A stretch of DNA of 64,000 nucleotides from Cordia subcordata. Lineage: Eukaryota > Streptophyta > Magnoliopsida > Boraginales > Cordiaceae. How positions within the stretch are numbered: the stretch's first letter is position 1; the number at the start of each line of letters is the position of its first letter. The stretch covers positions 33,348,501 to 33,412,500 of the forward strand of contig JAPTOF010000002.1 of assembly GCA_028554755.1 (NCBI GenBank), read 5' to 3'. The notes beneath the pieces are model-generated. The model searched no databases, was not told the DNA's origin, and worked only from the letters and a program-made list of their open reading frames with translations. Both the position numbers and the translations under genes were made by a program. Positions 28,501-37,516 of this stretch are shown piece by piece.

Positions 28501-31500
28501 GATATTGCATAAAGAAATTTCATGTTTGCTCCTGTTGTTTCTTGACATCCCTGCAGCAGGTACAGAAGGCATTAACTTCTGTTTATGCAAAAATACTTAT
28601 ATACTGCAGTTTTATATATACATTGTTCATGTCACATAATCTTTGATGGCATATGCGGGAAAAGCTAGTAGAAGTAGCTAGTTAAATAGTAGCAGTTAGT
28701 TATGCCAGCTGGCAGTTAGTTAAGATCAGCAAGTGGTCATACCACTACCTATGTACTGCTATAAATAGCCACCTCATGTAACTAAATCATGACAGAATAT
28801 ACAAACATTTCTTCCATCTTGTTATTTTCTCTATCTTTCTATCCCCTTCTAGATGGTATCAGAGCCTATCTTGAGCCTGTGAGGAATTTTTTCGAAGCTC
28901 TCAAGCTTCTCTCATGGCGGCATCATCAGCTACAAGCTGATCACGGTTTTTTTTGCATCTTGACCTTCTCGCGACTCTGTACAACAGCTTTGCAACCTTA
29001 TTCCTCAATCAAATCTTCAATTTCTTCATCAAATCTTTCAAATTAGGGTTTCTGCTTGGTCTCGAATTCATCTATCGAGCTCAAAAAGCAGTTGCCCAGC
29101 TCAGATTCCTCCATTAATCTCCTCTACACTGCCTTGCGATTCTTTCTATCAGATTACTTTTTTCCTCTCAGCTGCATCTTTCAAAGTGAGTTGTGATCTC
29201 TTTACGTCTCATCGCCATGGCCTTACCTTCAGATGAAGCACTCCCTTTAGGGCTCAAATTTCTGCTCCAACACTTTTCTTCAATGGTTACAGTGAAATTG
29301 GAGAATTCTAACTATGTTCTATGGAAAACTCAATTGGTGAGACTGCTCAAGGCAGGCAAACTTCTTAGCCATGTCACTGGTTGTTCTCCTTGCCCAAATC
29401 CAACTATCACCTCTGCTAATGTCATTGTTCTTGCAAATCCTGACTATCACTCATGGCAAACTATTGATGAATATCTTGTGTCCTGCTTGACTGCCTCCAT
29501 TTCTCCCTTAGTGATGTCTCAGATCATACACTTGGATTCTGCAGTAGCTATCTGGAAAGCATTGGAGGAAAGATTCAGTGTCATTGGTAGGTCACATATT
29601 CACCAACTTAAAATGCAACTGTATCATGTTCACAAGGGTCAACAAACAATGCAGGTCTATTTGGACAATGTGAAAGCAATATGTGACCAGTTAGCTACCT
29701 CAGATGAGCCAGTCAGGGAAGAAGATGTGGTACTAATTGTGCTTAAAGCGCTCCCACCCTCATATGATTCTGTTAAAACATCTATCAGGGTGAGACCTAC
29801 ACAGGTCACACTTAGAGAACTCACTAGCATTCTTCTTCAAGAAGGATTGCATCAAAGCTTCAACGACTCTCTCCCTCACTGATACCTCCACTGCAGACAC
29901 TCACATTGCCCCTGTATACAAGCAACAACTCCTCAAGAGGAGCAAGCACTAGAGGCAGAGGTGGTGGTCAACAAACTACCGCAGCACCTTCTCCTAATGC
30001 TAGTCCTACAGGTGCTCAGCCTACAGCTTCTATACAAGCTCCAGTTCGGTGTCAAATCTGTGGGAAATTCAACCATACTGCTATCCGTTGCTGGCGCAGA
30101 TAATTACAATAAGGATCCAACCCCTAAACAGGCTTATACCGCACAAGTTGGATCTCCATCAGCCTCTAACTCTTCTCCATGGATCCTGGACTCAGGGGCT
30201 ACCAGGCGTCTCACTAACAACCTAGCTAGCGTGCAGTCCTATGCTCCTTATTCTGGACCTGACTCAGCCACAGTAGGAAATGGTCAATCTCTTCCTATTA
30301 CCAACATTGGCACTGGTTTCCTTCCACTCTCTTCTTCTAATCTTGTTCTGTCTAATATCTTGTATGTTCCCAATATATCCACCAATTTAATCTCCATATA
30401 TCAGTTAACAAAAGATAATAATTGCTCAATTATCTTTGATGCAAAGTGTGTTCAAATACTGGACAACACATGCAGTGAAGTTCCAGGGCCCCTGTGAAAG
30501 AGGATTATATCCACTTCCATCTGGTACCTGCAACATCACCACTGCTTCCTCTTCTTCCAATTCTACTGCTTTACAGTGTGTCTGCTCACCTCAATCTCCT
30601 GAAAGACTTTGGCATCTCAGACTTGGGCATCTTTCCAAACACATGACAGCTGCCTAATCTTCTTTTCTTCCTGTAAATACTGCCTATACATCAAATAAAT
30701 GTTTGGGCTGTAGATTGCTAAATCTCATAGTCAGCCATTTCCTGTTTCTGATTCTAGAACATCTAAGCCCTTTCAAATTATACGTTCAGATGTTTGGGCA
30801 CCTTCCCCAGTATCTTCTTGTACGGGCTATAAATACTATGTACTGTTTTTGGATGACTATACTCATTTCACTTTGATATATCCTTTAAAGCATAAATCTG
30901 ATGTTGTGGATGCTTTTCTGAGTTTTAATTAAAACTCAGTTTAATACCACAATTCAAATACTTAGAACTGACAATGGCAAAGAATATGTTAACAATAAGT
31001 TGAAGCTTCTATTACAAAAACAAGGAACCATGCACCAGACAACATGCCTTCATACTTCCAACAAAATGGGAAGGCTGAGAGAAAACACGCTCATCTCCCG
31101 GAAACAACCATGACATTGTTAACACATAGTCATATGCCCAAGACCTACTAGCTTGAAGCCTTGTCCACATGCAATTACCTGATTAACAGGCTGCCTAACT
31201 TAACTACAGAACAAGTCACCATTTGAACTCTTATATCGCACAACACCTGATTATAACTTCCTAAAAGTCTTTGGGTGCCTTTGCTTCCCATGAACTAAAC
31301 CCTACAATCAACATAAACTACAGCCAAAATCCACTTCATGTGTTTTCCTGGGCTATCATCCTAATATCAAGGGCTATAGGTGCATGGATCTCCTTACCAA
31401 GACAGTGTTTGTCTCTAGAAGTGTGAAATTCTTTGAAACTCAGTTTCCTTTTGCAACTGAGACACCACCAAACTCTGATTCCTTGCTTCAGTTTCCTCCT

Positions 31501-34500
31501 ATCTTTAGCACTTCAGACTCTCAACCCTCCACTGTCCTTCCTCCCAGTCCAAGAACAGAGTCTTCAGAATCTCTAAGTGAGCAGACACAGTCCTCCACTC
31601 CCTCTCCAACTAACAATGCATCAGATTCTTCCAGTGAGTCCCATCACTCTCAACCATCTACTTCTTCATCCTCTCCTAGTCAACCACCTAGCAGTAATTT
31701 AGGACCTGGTCTTCTATTCCTACTTCCCTGCCTCTTCTATTACTTACACCTCCTTGAACCTCAGGCTTCACTGTCATCCAATGCAAACTATTAAGAATCG
31801 TGAGGTTCCATCATAAAAATCAATTGGTCAATATGAGGAGTAGTTCAAGACTTTATATGGTGATTCTAAATCTTGAGATTTTCTGATGTGGGAAGTCTTT
31901 ATATGTTGTAACACTCTCCTTCACATGTGACCTAGAATAGTGCCTGCACTACTTTGATGACTGAACGTGGATGGCCGACGACCTGGACTTGAATTTGGGT
32001 GGTCAGGGATGGGCCACCACATGAACGGATGTGGATGGCCGATGACCTGGATTTGAATTTGGATGGTCGTGTGGCCCGCGATAGGAATGGTTGGATGAGA
32101 CCACCAACGACCCAGAGTTGATGTAGCTCAGTTGTTTGCAGGGATGGGCCATCACATGAACGGATGTGCAGAAATGAACGAGCTTGACGAGTCACACATG
32201 GACATGAGCGCAGCATGAGAACTGGACCAAATGCCCAGCTCTAATATCATCTTAGAATTACCACCTCATCTAAAAGCTTAAGCTTGTAGAGAGTATATTG
32301 GTTTATTTATTTATTGTGTTAACAGGCCCCTCACGTGTATCGTGATTTGTTTAAAGTTTGCACGTGGACAATTTAATATATATATATTTTTAAATGGGTG
32401 GCGGTAAGGATTGAACCTGTGCTGTTTGGCTTCCAGGCTCTGATACCATGTTAAGAATCCTGCGGTTCCATCATAAAAACCAATTGGTTAATATGAGGAG
32501 TGGCTCATGACCTTATATAGTGATTCTAAATCTTGAGGTTTTCCAATGTAGGAAGTCTTTATCTGTTGTAACACAAACCAGGTCCAAAACAGGCTCGTTA
32601 CCCCCTCCCCTTTATCCTATCCATTCCCTCGTACAGTCTCCACCTACCACTGAGCCTACCACTTACAAAGAGGCTGCGAAGTCCCCATATTGGATACAGG
32701 CCATGAAAGAAGAGTTTCAGGCTCCACAACAATAGAAAACCTGGATCCTTTTACCACCTCCTAAAGGTAGACACCCTGTTGGCCAAATGGGTGTTCAAAA
32801 TAAAGAGGCACAGTGATGGTTCAGTAGCTAGATATGAAGCCAGGTTAGTGGCTAAGGGCTTTCACCAAGCGGCAGGACTCACAGAAACCTTTAGTCCAGT
32901 GGTTAAGGCTCCTACAATCAGGCTGGTTCTGTGTCTAGTACTACACTATCGGTGGCCCATTGAACAGTTAGATGTCTCCAATGCCTTTCTGCATGGAGCT
33001 CTTACTGAGACAGTCTACATGACTCAGCCTCCAGGCTTTGAAGATTCTCAAAATCCAGGTTATATGTATGTCAACTACAAAAGTCTCTCTGTGGCCTACA
33101 ATAGGCTCCAAGAGCCTGGTACTCTATGCTAGCTTCTTTGCTCTATGATCAAGGTTTTCAGTGTAGCAGTGTAGACACTTCAAACATACTTCTACATATA
33201 CCATCATTCTACTGGTCTATGTAGATGATAATATTTTGACTGGAAGCTCTCCCACTACTCTGAAGGAGCTAGTACACACCATGAAGTCAAAGTTTACTAT
33301 GAAAGAGCTGGGCAAACTCTCCTACTTTCTAGGCATAGAAGTGACTTATACTGCAGATTCTATGGTATTACATCAAACCAAATATTGTTCTGATTTGCTT
33401 CAAAAAGCAGGGATGACTGACTGCAACTCTTCTCCAAATCCATCCCTGTCCAGGCCTAAAATTGAAGATCAAGGTGCAGAAACTCTATATCCGGATCCTA
33501 CTACATTTAGAAGTTTGGTTGGGGCTCTTCAGTACCTGACACTTACAAGGCCTGACCTACAGTTTTCAGTCAACTCTCTATGCCAACATATGCACAGTCC
33601 AGCATATAAGGATTTTGAAGCTCTCAAGAAGCTCCTCTGGTTTATGAAAGGGACCATCTCTACAGGATTACAATTTAAACCTAGCAACTTTGCGTTACAA
33701 GGGTACTCAGACAGTGATTGGGCTACAAATTACCTAGACAGGAAGTCAACCACTGACTATTGTGTGGTTTTAGGGGCAAATCTTATCTCCTGGACATATA
33801 AGAAACAAGCAGCAGTAGACAGGTCCTCCACAAAAGCAGAGTACATAGCTTTAGCACAGGCAGCAGCAGAAATTAAATGGCTAACCTAGCAGAAATTAAA
33901 TGGCTAACCTATCTTCTAGCTGATTTACACATTCCTACTGCCACTCCTACTCTGTACACTGACATTGTTTCAGCCATGGCTCTTGCCTCTAATCCTGTCT
34001 ACCATGCAAAGACCAAACACATTGAAACTGACTATCATTTTATAAGAGAGCAGGTCCTAGCAAAGAAGATCTCAGTAGAGAATGTGCCTACAGGAGAATA
34101 GATTGCTGATATCTACACCAAGGTACTGCCTACTGCTAGATTTGAGTTCCTTAGGTGCAAACTGCCCTTAGCTTTGCTGGCCAAGCTCAGTTTGAGGGGG
34201 GATGTTAAGGGAAAAGCTTGTAGAAGTAGCTAGTTAAATAGTAGCAGTTAGTTATGCCAGCTGGTAGATAGTTAAGATCAGCAAGTGGTCATACCTACTG
34301 CATAAATAGCCACCTCATGTAACTAAATCATAACAGAATATACAAACATTTCTTCCATCATGTTATTTTCTCTATCTTTCTATCTCCTTCTACAGAGTGA
34401 CTAGTATGTTTTTGTATTGTCCTAGATCTTTAGTTGGAAATCAAGCAGATTTCATCCACTTTGTTTTTATTTTAGGTTTTGTGGCAGCATTAATTTTCTG

Positions 34501-37500
34501 AGTTCAGCTTTGCTACACAAAATATTGTCATCCTTGTTATGCAGGTGGAGATCTATCCACTAAAGATACATTTGACTGAGACCATGTACAGAATGATGTG
34601 GGAATATCTTTTCCCGGAAGAGGAACAAGACTCTCAACGGCGGCAGGTTAGCTTCTCTCGTGCTTTTGAGTTGATCATACTTGTATGATCTGTACGAGAT
34701 GATCATGCAAATTGTTTGCTGAAATTATAGGAAGTGTGGAAAGTTTCAACAACTGCTGGTTTAAGACGGGTAAAGAAAGGTTCAGCAATGCAGGAAGCAT
34801 CAGCATCGAGCAGTCAACCAACAAAAGATAATGATATCTTTAACAAATTAAGCATCTCTAGTTTAATTGATCCAAACCAAGTGAGTTCTTCGTTCTATTG
34901 TAGTTTATTAATTACTAGATGATCTGTAAGACCAAGAGTTCTTGAGGTATTGAGGAAAAAAGTACAAACTTCGTGTTAGATTGTTTAATATCTCTGTTTG
35001 CCTTTGCCTTTCTAATCCTATCTCTATCTTTACTCGATAACAAATTGCCAAATTCAGAAGTTGGTTGATATTTTCTTGATTAAAGAATAGCAGAACATGA
35101 TGTTGTTATAAGAGTGAAAACAAAGCAGGGAAGAACAACTTCTCTATTTTACAGGATGCTTTTCAGCATACGTTTCTTTTTTTCCGGTTCCCAGTCTAAG
35201 CAGTATTGTTTTGCAAATATATTAATGGTGTTTTTGCGGAATGTTTTGCAGGCATCTAAATTGCAGAATTTGAAAGCAAATATTGCTTCTGGGTCTACCC
35301 CAGAGCTGAGACGAACTTCTTCCTTCGACAGAACATGGGAAGAAAATGTGGCGGAGTCTGTTGCTAATGAACTTGTTTTACAAGTTCATTCTTCTAGTGT
35401 TTCTTCGACCAAAAGTGGGTCCTTCGCTTGTTTGGAGCTGCCAGATGAATCCTCTAAAGGCAAATCCAAGGAGCCCAAGCTCCTTAAGCCTGGTCGTTCT
35501 TCCCATGAGGAGAAAAAGGTTGGAAAAGTGCAAGATGAAAAGAAACCTCGAAGGATGAGGGAGTTTCACAATATCAAGATCAGTCAGGTTGGTTGACTCT
35601 GAGAGAAACTAATTTCTAGTTTTTTGCGAAGATAAAAAATTTTTCTTTGTATGACCAAAAAGGCATTTCTTTGGAGTATAGGTTGAGCTGCTAGTTACTT
35701 ACGAAGGATCAAGATTTGCTGTGAGTGATTTAAGGTTGCTGATGGATACATTTCATCGTGTTGAATTCACTGGAACTTGGAGGAGGTTATTCTCTCGTGT
35801 TAAGAAGCACATCATTTGGGGCGTCTTAAAGTCTGTGACAGGGATGCAGGTAATGGCATTTTATGACATTCCCCTGCAGTGGCAGAACTAGGGGGTGGCA
35901 AGTAGGGTAACCGCCCCCCAGCCCAAGTTCTTTCTTTTTTTTCCCTCCTTCCTTTCTTCCTTTTCTCTAAGGATAGACTATTTTTGAATTATTTGTTCCT
36001 CTTCACTTAATGGGTTTGCCCCCCTTCTACTTGATGAGCTGTACCCTTGGGCCGATCGCGCTGACATTTAAAACATAAAATTGTTGAGATTAATGAGCTA
36101 TCTAAATATAATTTAATGTGCTATTTGAAAATTTCAAATCTAGTGCACTTTGTAGTTTGTCTTAATGATTTTTGACAATAATGGTACAGAACTCTTTGTT
36201 GGAAGTTGAAACCTTAATTAATAAGATTTGAGTTTTGGCATCTTTTTTAATAAATATTTTTCTTAATGATAATAACCTTTTTGATAAAGAAAGAGATAAC
36301 TGATAACCTAGCCATTGATTCCTTGATCTTTTATGACATGAAAATGTAGCAAGTGCAGCTTAAGATGTATATATAATTCTTTTGCAGAGTCAATAGATGA
36401 AGAATGGTTACTTTTAGTATGTACTCAAATATGTTTGTACATAAAATAGGATTTTTTTGAGTACAAATATATATATGTGAATCGCCCTATCATCTGTAAC
36501 TATTATACATGATCGTGTTGTTGCTTACCTTCCGCATTACTTCCCTCCATTTCGTCTACTGTGAACTAATGACCTCAATTGTGTTTTCTCTGGCTTGGAT
36601 TAGTATGCTAATCATAAAGCATTTACATGTGCTTTTAAGTTGTACTATCTTCGCAAGTTTATTTGAAAGGATATAGTTACGCCAATAGAAGTTCAAGGGA
36701 AACATGATCTCCAGTACTAGTTGATTGGATATTCTGTGAGAGTTGTTGGCAATGTGTGCTGGTTCAATTATCTATATATTGATGAACAGTAGTAAAAAGT
36801 TGGAGCAAGCTGAGCTTGATATGTAGATGTCTGGCAAAGTAGTATAACAGCTGATGATCTTTCGTCTGTTTGTCTTATGTATAGGGCAAGAAGTTCAAAG
36901 ACAAGGCACAGAATCAAAGCGTTGTTCCTGAAGGTGATCTTAACTTAAGTGATAGTGATGGAGGTTCTGCTGGAAAATCTGAGCAGAACCCTGTATCTTG
37001 GCCTAAGCGTCCGGCTGATGGGGCAGGCGACGGTTTTGTGACCTCCATAAGAGGGCTTTTCAACTCTCAACGGCGCAAGGCCAAGGCTTTTGTTCTTCGG
37101 ACAATGAGGGGTGAAGCAGAGAATGAACTACATGGCGACTGGAGTGATAGTGAGGCAGAATTTTCTCCCTTCGCTAGGCAGCTAACCATAACAAAAGCTA
37201 AAAGATTAATCAGACGTCACACAAAGAAGTTCCGTTCAAGAGGACAGAAAGGTTAGTCATCCCCATTCAACATTCCAATATGATGCTTGGCTATGCATGT
37301 AAAAGAACTTTCTAAGCTGCTGACTTTTGGAAATGTGATCCCTTAAGATACTGAAGTCGAGTAGTATTATGTGCAGCAGGTTCGTCTTCTCAGCAAAGAG
37401 ACTCACAGCCGTCATCTCCAAGGGAGACGACTCCATTTGATGATAGTGATTCATCTGGTGGGTCATCACCTTATGAAGATTTCCTTGAGCAGCAGCTGAT

Positions 37501-37516
37501 TTCAAGACAGTCTTGA
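1522..37516 (+). CDS. SABRE: SABRE/KINKY POLLEN protein (bridge-like lipid-transfer family), 5'-partial
   Basis: Nineteen exons: 1522-1741, 2276-2446, 2554-2631, 3274-3525, 5921-8026, 14253-16110, 16538-16638, 17638-17994, 18175-18293, 20432-20681, 22233-22457, 24164-24303, 27053-27125, 34545-34646, 34731-34880, 35252-35587, 35682-35849, 36885-37251, 37377-37516. All junctions are GT-AG and keep one frame for about 2,404 codons to a TGA. Family hallmarks include [22 protein letters not shown]-type and [14 protein letters not shown] segments, [35 protein letters not shown] and VWKVSTTAG; the C-terminus is acidic and serine-rich. Arabidopsis SABRE is about 2,600 aa, so only the N-terminus is missing. 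Known for the family: SABRE and KIP, with maize APT1, control oriented cell expansion and tip growth; they belong with yeast FMP27 and animal Hobbit/BLTP2, rod-like repeating beta-groove proteins at ER-plasma-membrane contacts. Introns after exons 5 and 13 are swollen by copia elements, yet every exon is open, so the gene is probably functional. Confidence 0.93.
2995..3137 (-). mobile_element. tRNA-derived SINE candidate
   Basis: Read on the minus strand, this piece of SABRE intron 3 has a Pol III-like A box around 3115-3130 (tggtaacccaagtgg). A good B box, ggtttgaatcc, lies at 3071-3081 at normal spacing. The minus-strand 3' side is A-rich (T-rich on plus, 2995-3034), like a SINE tail. No clear target-site duplication is visible, so it may be an old copy. 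Confidence 0.55.
3526..5920 (+). other. SABRE intron 4, no recognised gene
   Basis: This 2.4-kb intron holds a 160-codon minus-strand open frame at 4008-4490 that I take as chance. It also holds a pair of related segments at 5329-5421 and 5531-5611, sharing ctttgttaag.agtg.c.aaataag followed by a ...aatc.ggccagaa block. Apart from these I see nothing I can name. Confidence 0.6.
5921..8026 (+). CDS. SABRE: SABRE exon 5 (702 codons)
   Basis: This is the largest exon, entered through a GCAAATGCAG acceptor and left through CAGCAG|GTTTG, phase 0 at both ends. It starts [16 protein letters not shown] and ends LVLAQQ. It encodes the central part of the bridge, with alternating beta-strand-like segments such as [21 protein letters not shown] and a charged stretch ending in [18 protein letters not shown]. 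No premature stop occurs in 2.1 kb. The intron that follows carries copia element 1. Confidence 0.92.
8436..8633 (+). repeat. 5' LTR of copia 1
   Basis: The 198-bp repeat starts TGTTAGAGTACAGGG and ends AAGTTAACA. It contains a TATA-like motif, tctataaatac, in the promoter position. Relative to the 3' LTR it has an extra 14-15 bp inside a short ttagtta repeat. Confidence 0.92.
8634..8646 (+). other. Primer-binding site of copia 1
   Basis: TGGTATCCAGAGC directly abuts the LTR end. It matches the plant initiator tRNA-Met complement TGGTATCAGAGC with one inserted C, a further sign of decay. Confidence 0.85.
9018..9785 (+). pseudogene. copia 1 gag, broken
   Basis: Begins [17 protein letters not shown] at an ATG in good context and resembles the gag start of element 2 ([17 protein letters not shown]). 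It contains the UBN2-type gag region ([49 protein letters not shown]). TAG codons at 9138-9140 and 9419-9421 interrupt it. The frame is lost near 9782, after which the Gly/Arg-rich linker to the zinc knuckle continues in another frame. Confidence 0.85.
9862..13270 (+). pseudogene. copia 1 pol: zinc knuckle, protease, integrase, RT, RNase H
   Basis: A CCHC knuckle (C-x2-C-x4-H-x4-C) opens the region at 9865. Then come a protease with WFLDTGA (near 10065), the pre-integrase motif VWHLRLGH, and an integrase core with [13 protein letters not shown] and an NEKVERKH glutamate. RT (from 11949) shows [27 protein letters not shown] and the catalytic YVDD (near 12335). RNase H follows in a shifted frame ([16 protein letters not shown]). 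Stops TAG at 11188, 11542, 11560, 11581, 11839, 12255 and 13168, and frameshifts near 11935 and 12770, disable it. The integrase zinc-binding region seems to lack one cysteine. Confidence 0.88.
13290..13472 (+). repeat. 3' LTR of copia 1
   Basis: A 183-bp repeat from TGTTAGAGTACAGGG to AAGTTAACA, followed by the target duplication GAAAT. It is preceded by a polypurine tract in cttgaagggga. Confidence 0.92.
13478..14252 (+). other. Rest of SABRE intron 5
   Basis: Sequence between the copia insertion and exon 6. It ends in a pyrimidine-rich tract and acceptor (ttttatactgactgcag). I see no coding sequence or repeat of note in it. Confidence 0.6.
14253..16110 (+). CDS. SABRE: SABRE exon 6, FMP27 core region
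   Basis: The second largest exon starts [17 protein letters not shown] after a TGACTGCAG acceptor. It ends in phase 1 at a strong GTAAGT donor. It includes [33 protein letters not shown] and [19 protein letters not shown], which match remembered conserved blocks of the FMP27/SABRE family. Its 3' part is a low-complexity Ser/Pro/Asp/Gln tail, probably a disordered linker. The next exon restores frame as a Thr codon split across the junction. Confidence 0.92.
18052..18125 (+). repeat. Short tandem repeat in SABRE intron 8
   Basis: About two and a half units of a 30-32 bp sequence beginning ttgattgg.atgtta.gcat and containing catcatatga. They start at about 18052, 18082 and 18114, shortly before the exon 9 acceptor at 18174. 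Confidence 0.75.
18844..19700 (-). pseudogene. LINE (non-LTR retrotransposon) ORF2 relic, antisense in SABRE intron 9
   Basis: Minus-strand translation resembles the C-terminal reverse-transcriptase zinc-binding region of plant L1-type LINEs. It shows [43 protein letters not shown] and a following [17 protein letters not shown]. The usual HLLLHC ends in Tyr here, so one zinc ligand is lost. Upstream on the minus strand, [16 protein letters not shown] matches the preceding LINE segment. Several stops and a small duplication (catggaaatga, near 19065-19090) confirm that it is a dead fragment. Confidence 0.6.
19326..19346. repeat. (CT)n microsatellite
   Basis: About ten uninterrupted CT units inside the LINE-bearing intron 9. 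Confidence 0.9.
20682..22232 (+). other. SABRE intron 10
   Basis: A 1.55-kb intron between exons 10 and 11, bounded by GTGAGA and TTCTGCAG. It holds the SMART-like element listed separately and otherwise nothing recognisable. Confidence 0.7.
21748..22021 (-). mobile_element. SMART-like miniature LTR retrotransposon (274 bp)
   Basis: Two related terminal repeats of about 75 bp (21748-21823 and 21947-22021) share ataagttaccacctc and end in cttaaca. The right copy begins TG and both end CA. Only about 123 bp lie between them. The identical 5-mer GACCC flanks both sides (21743-21747 and 22022-22026), a retrotransposon-type target duplication. A primer-site relic in antisense (tttggtaccatg) touches the right repeat, so the element reads on the minus strand. 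There is no coding capacity. Its size fits the SMART class, the smallest known LTR elements. Confidence 0.75.
22458..24163 (+). other. SABRE intron 11, no recognised gene
   Basis: A 1.7-kb intron. Short open frames on both strands (for example 23142-23354 minus and 23536-23793 plus) resemble no family I know and are not clearly transposon-derived. Confidence 0.55.
24304..27052 (+). other. SABRE intron 12 with an unassigned exon-like frame
   Basis: A 2.7-kb intron. An open frame at 25166-25354 ([18 protein letters not shown]...) has an exon-like charged composition. An excellent donor, GGGACC|GTAAGT, lies near 25322, but the frame does not continue SABRE and I recognise no family. At 27005-27031 a near copy of the end of the following exon is present (see findings). 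The rest is AT-rich intron sequence. Confidence 0.5.
28654..28853 (+). repeat. 5' LTR of copia 2
   Basis: A 200-bp repeat with the TATA-like motif gctataaatagcc. It ends in AGA instead of the expected ACA. It contains a roughly 10-bp segment (tatgtactgc region) that is shortened in the 3' LTR. Confidence 0.9.
28854..28866 (+). other. Primer-binding site of copia 2
   Basis: TGGTATCAGAGCC directly follows the LTR and matches the initiator tRNA-Met complement used by plant copia elements. Confidence 0.9.
29217..30103 (+). pseudogene. copia 2 gag and zinc knuckle
   Basis: ATG at 29217 begins [18 protein letters not shown]. The gag region is open to 29882 and contains [48 protein letters not shown] and [20 protein letters not shown] frame change and a TGA follow. 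The Ser/Gly/Arg linker and CCHC knuckle ([14 protein letters not shown]) then continue at 29906-30103. The gag is better preserved than in element 1. Confidence 0.85.
31789..32573 (-). mobile_element. TRIM (terminal-repeat retrotransposon in miniature) nested in copia 2
   Basis: Two 125-bp terminal repeats (31789-31913 and 32449-32573) share ttccatcataaaa, gattctaaatcttgag and ggaagtcttta. They are bounded by TG/CA-type ends (the left T-G is mutated to T-A). The 5-mer CAAAC duplicates on both sides (31784-31788 and 32574-32578). The sequence GGCTCTGATACCA at 32436-32448 is the exact complement of a tRNA-Met primer site and abuts the right repeat, so the element lies antisense to its host. The interior has no coding capacity but has internal duplications. 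If it is ignored, the host pol linker reads on without a gap. Confidence 0.9.
31965..32175. repeat. Internal duplications within the TRIM
   Basis: The segment gtggatggccga.gacctgga and the following ttgaattt occur at about 31970 and 32031. The segment gggatgggcca.cacatgaa occurs at about 32007 and 32140. These account for much of the TRIM interior. Confidence 0.75.
33866..33911 (+). repeat. Exact 23-bp tandem duplication in copia 2 RNase H
   Basis: Two identical adjacent 23-bp units, beginning gcagaaattaaatgg at 33866 and at 33889. They insert a non-multiple of three and create a TAG, breaking the RNase H frame. It looks like a replication-slippage or repair product. Confidence 0.92.
34203..34394 (+). 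repeat. 3' LTR of copia 2
   Basis: A 192-bp repeat, TGTTAAGGGAAAAGC to CTTCTACA. It is the better-preserved LTR at its two ends. The preceding cagtttgagggggg tract serves as polypurine tract. Confidence 0.9.
35866..36070. other. Possible transposon fragment in SABRE intron 17
   Basis: The start of this part of the intron, gcagtggcagaactagg, resembles a phrase often seen at the ends of dispersed plant repeats. It is followed by a C/T-rich tract. I could not find termini or a target duplication, so the call is tentative. The rest of intron 17 (to 36884) shows nothing notable. Confidence 0.3.
36885..37516 (+). CDS. SABRE: SABRE last two exons and C-terminus
   Basis: Exon 18 (36885-37251) encodes GKKFKDKAQ, an acidic/serine stretch, and the basic segment [13 protein letters not shown], ending in phase 1. 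Exon 19 begins at a tandem GTGCAGCAG acceptor, so the first codons can be Ala-Gly or Gly alone. It ends [17 protein letters not shown] with TGA at 37514-37516. The SSPYEDF ending is shared with Arabidopsis SABRE, which fixes the stop. Confidence 0.9.

Larger units (their letters stand above)
30104..34195 (+). pseudogene. copia 2 pol, interrupted by a TRIM
   Basis: Protease WILDSGA lies near 30180, the pre-integrase motif [10 protein letters not shown] near 30605, and integrase fragments in several frames at 30700-31260 (for example [13 protein letters not shown]). The variable linker ends at the nested TRIM. Beyond it the coding sequence resumes with the Thr-Arg-Ser-Lys motif typical of this junction. 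RT at 32779-33260 includes [19 protein letters not shown] and a YVDDN catalytic box. RNase H (33700-34100) includes SDSDWATN and [13 protein letters not shown] codons at 32733 and 34099, the integrase frameshifts and the 33866-33911 duplication make it inactive. Confidence 0.88.
28654..34394 (+). mobile_element. Ty1/copia LTR retrotransposon 2, degenerate, in SABRE intron 13
   Basis: Second copia element, again in host sense orientation. LTRs lie at 28654-28853 and 34203-34394. The 3' LTR begins TGTTAAGGGAAAAGC and ends CTTCTACA; the 5' LTR has lost three bases near its start and ends CTTCTAGA. A perfect primer site, TGGTATCAGAGCC, follows at 28854, and a G-rich purine tract (gaggggggа region, about 34192-34202) precedes the 3' LTR. 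I find no matching target duplication (gcata versus gagtg). A 785-bp TRIM is nested at 31789-32573. Stops, frameshifts and a 23-bp tandem duplication disable it. Gag and pol resemble element 1, so the two belong to related families. Confidence 0.92.

Noticed and set aside
32436..32448. Antisense tRNA-Met-like string first read as a tRNA gene fragment
   Set aside because: Only the 13-base primer-site complement is present, directly against a terminal repeat, so it is a retroelement primer site.
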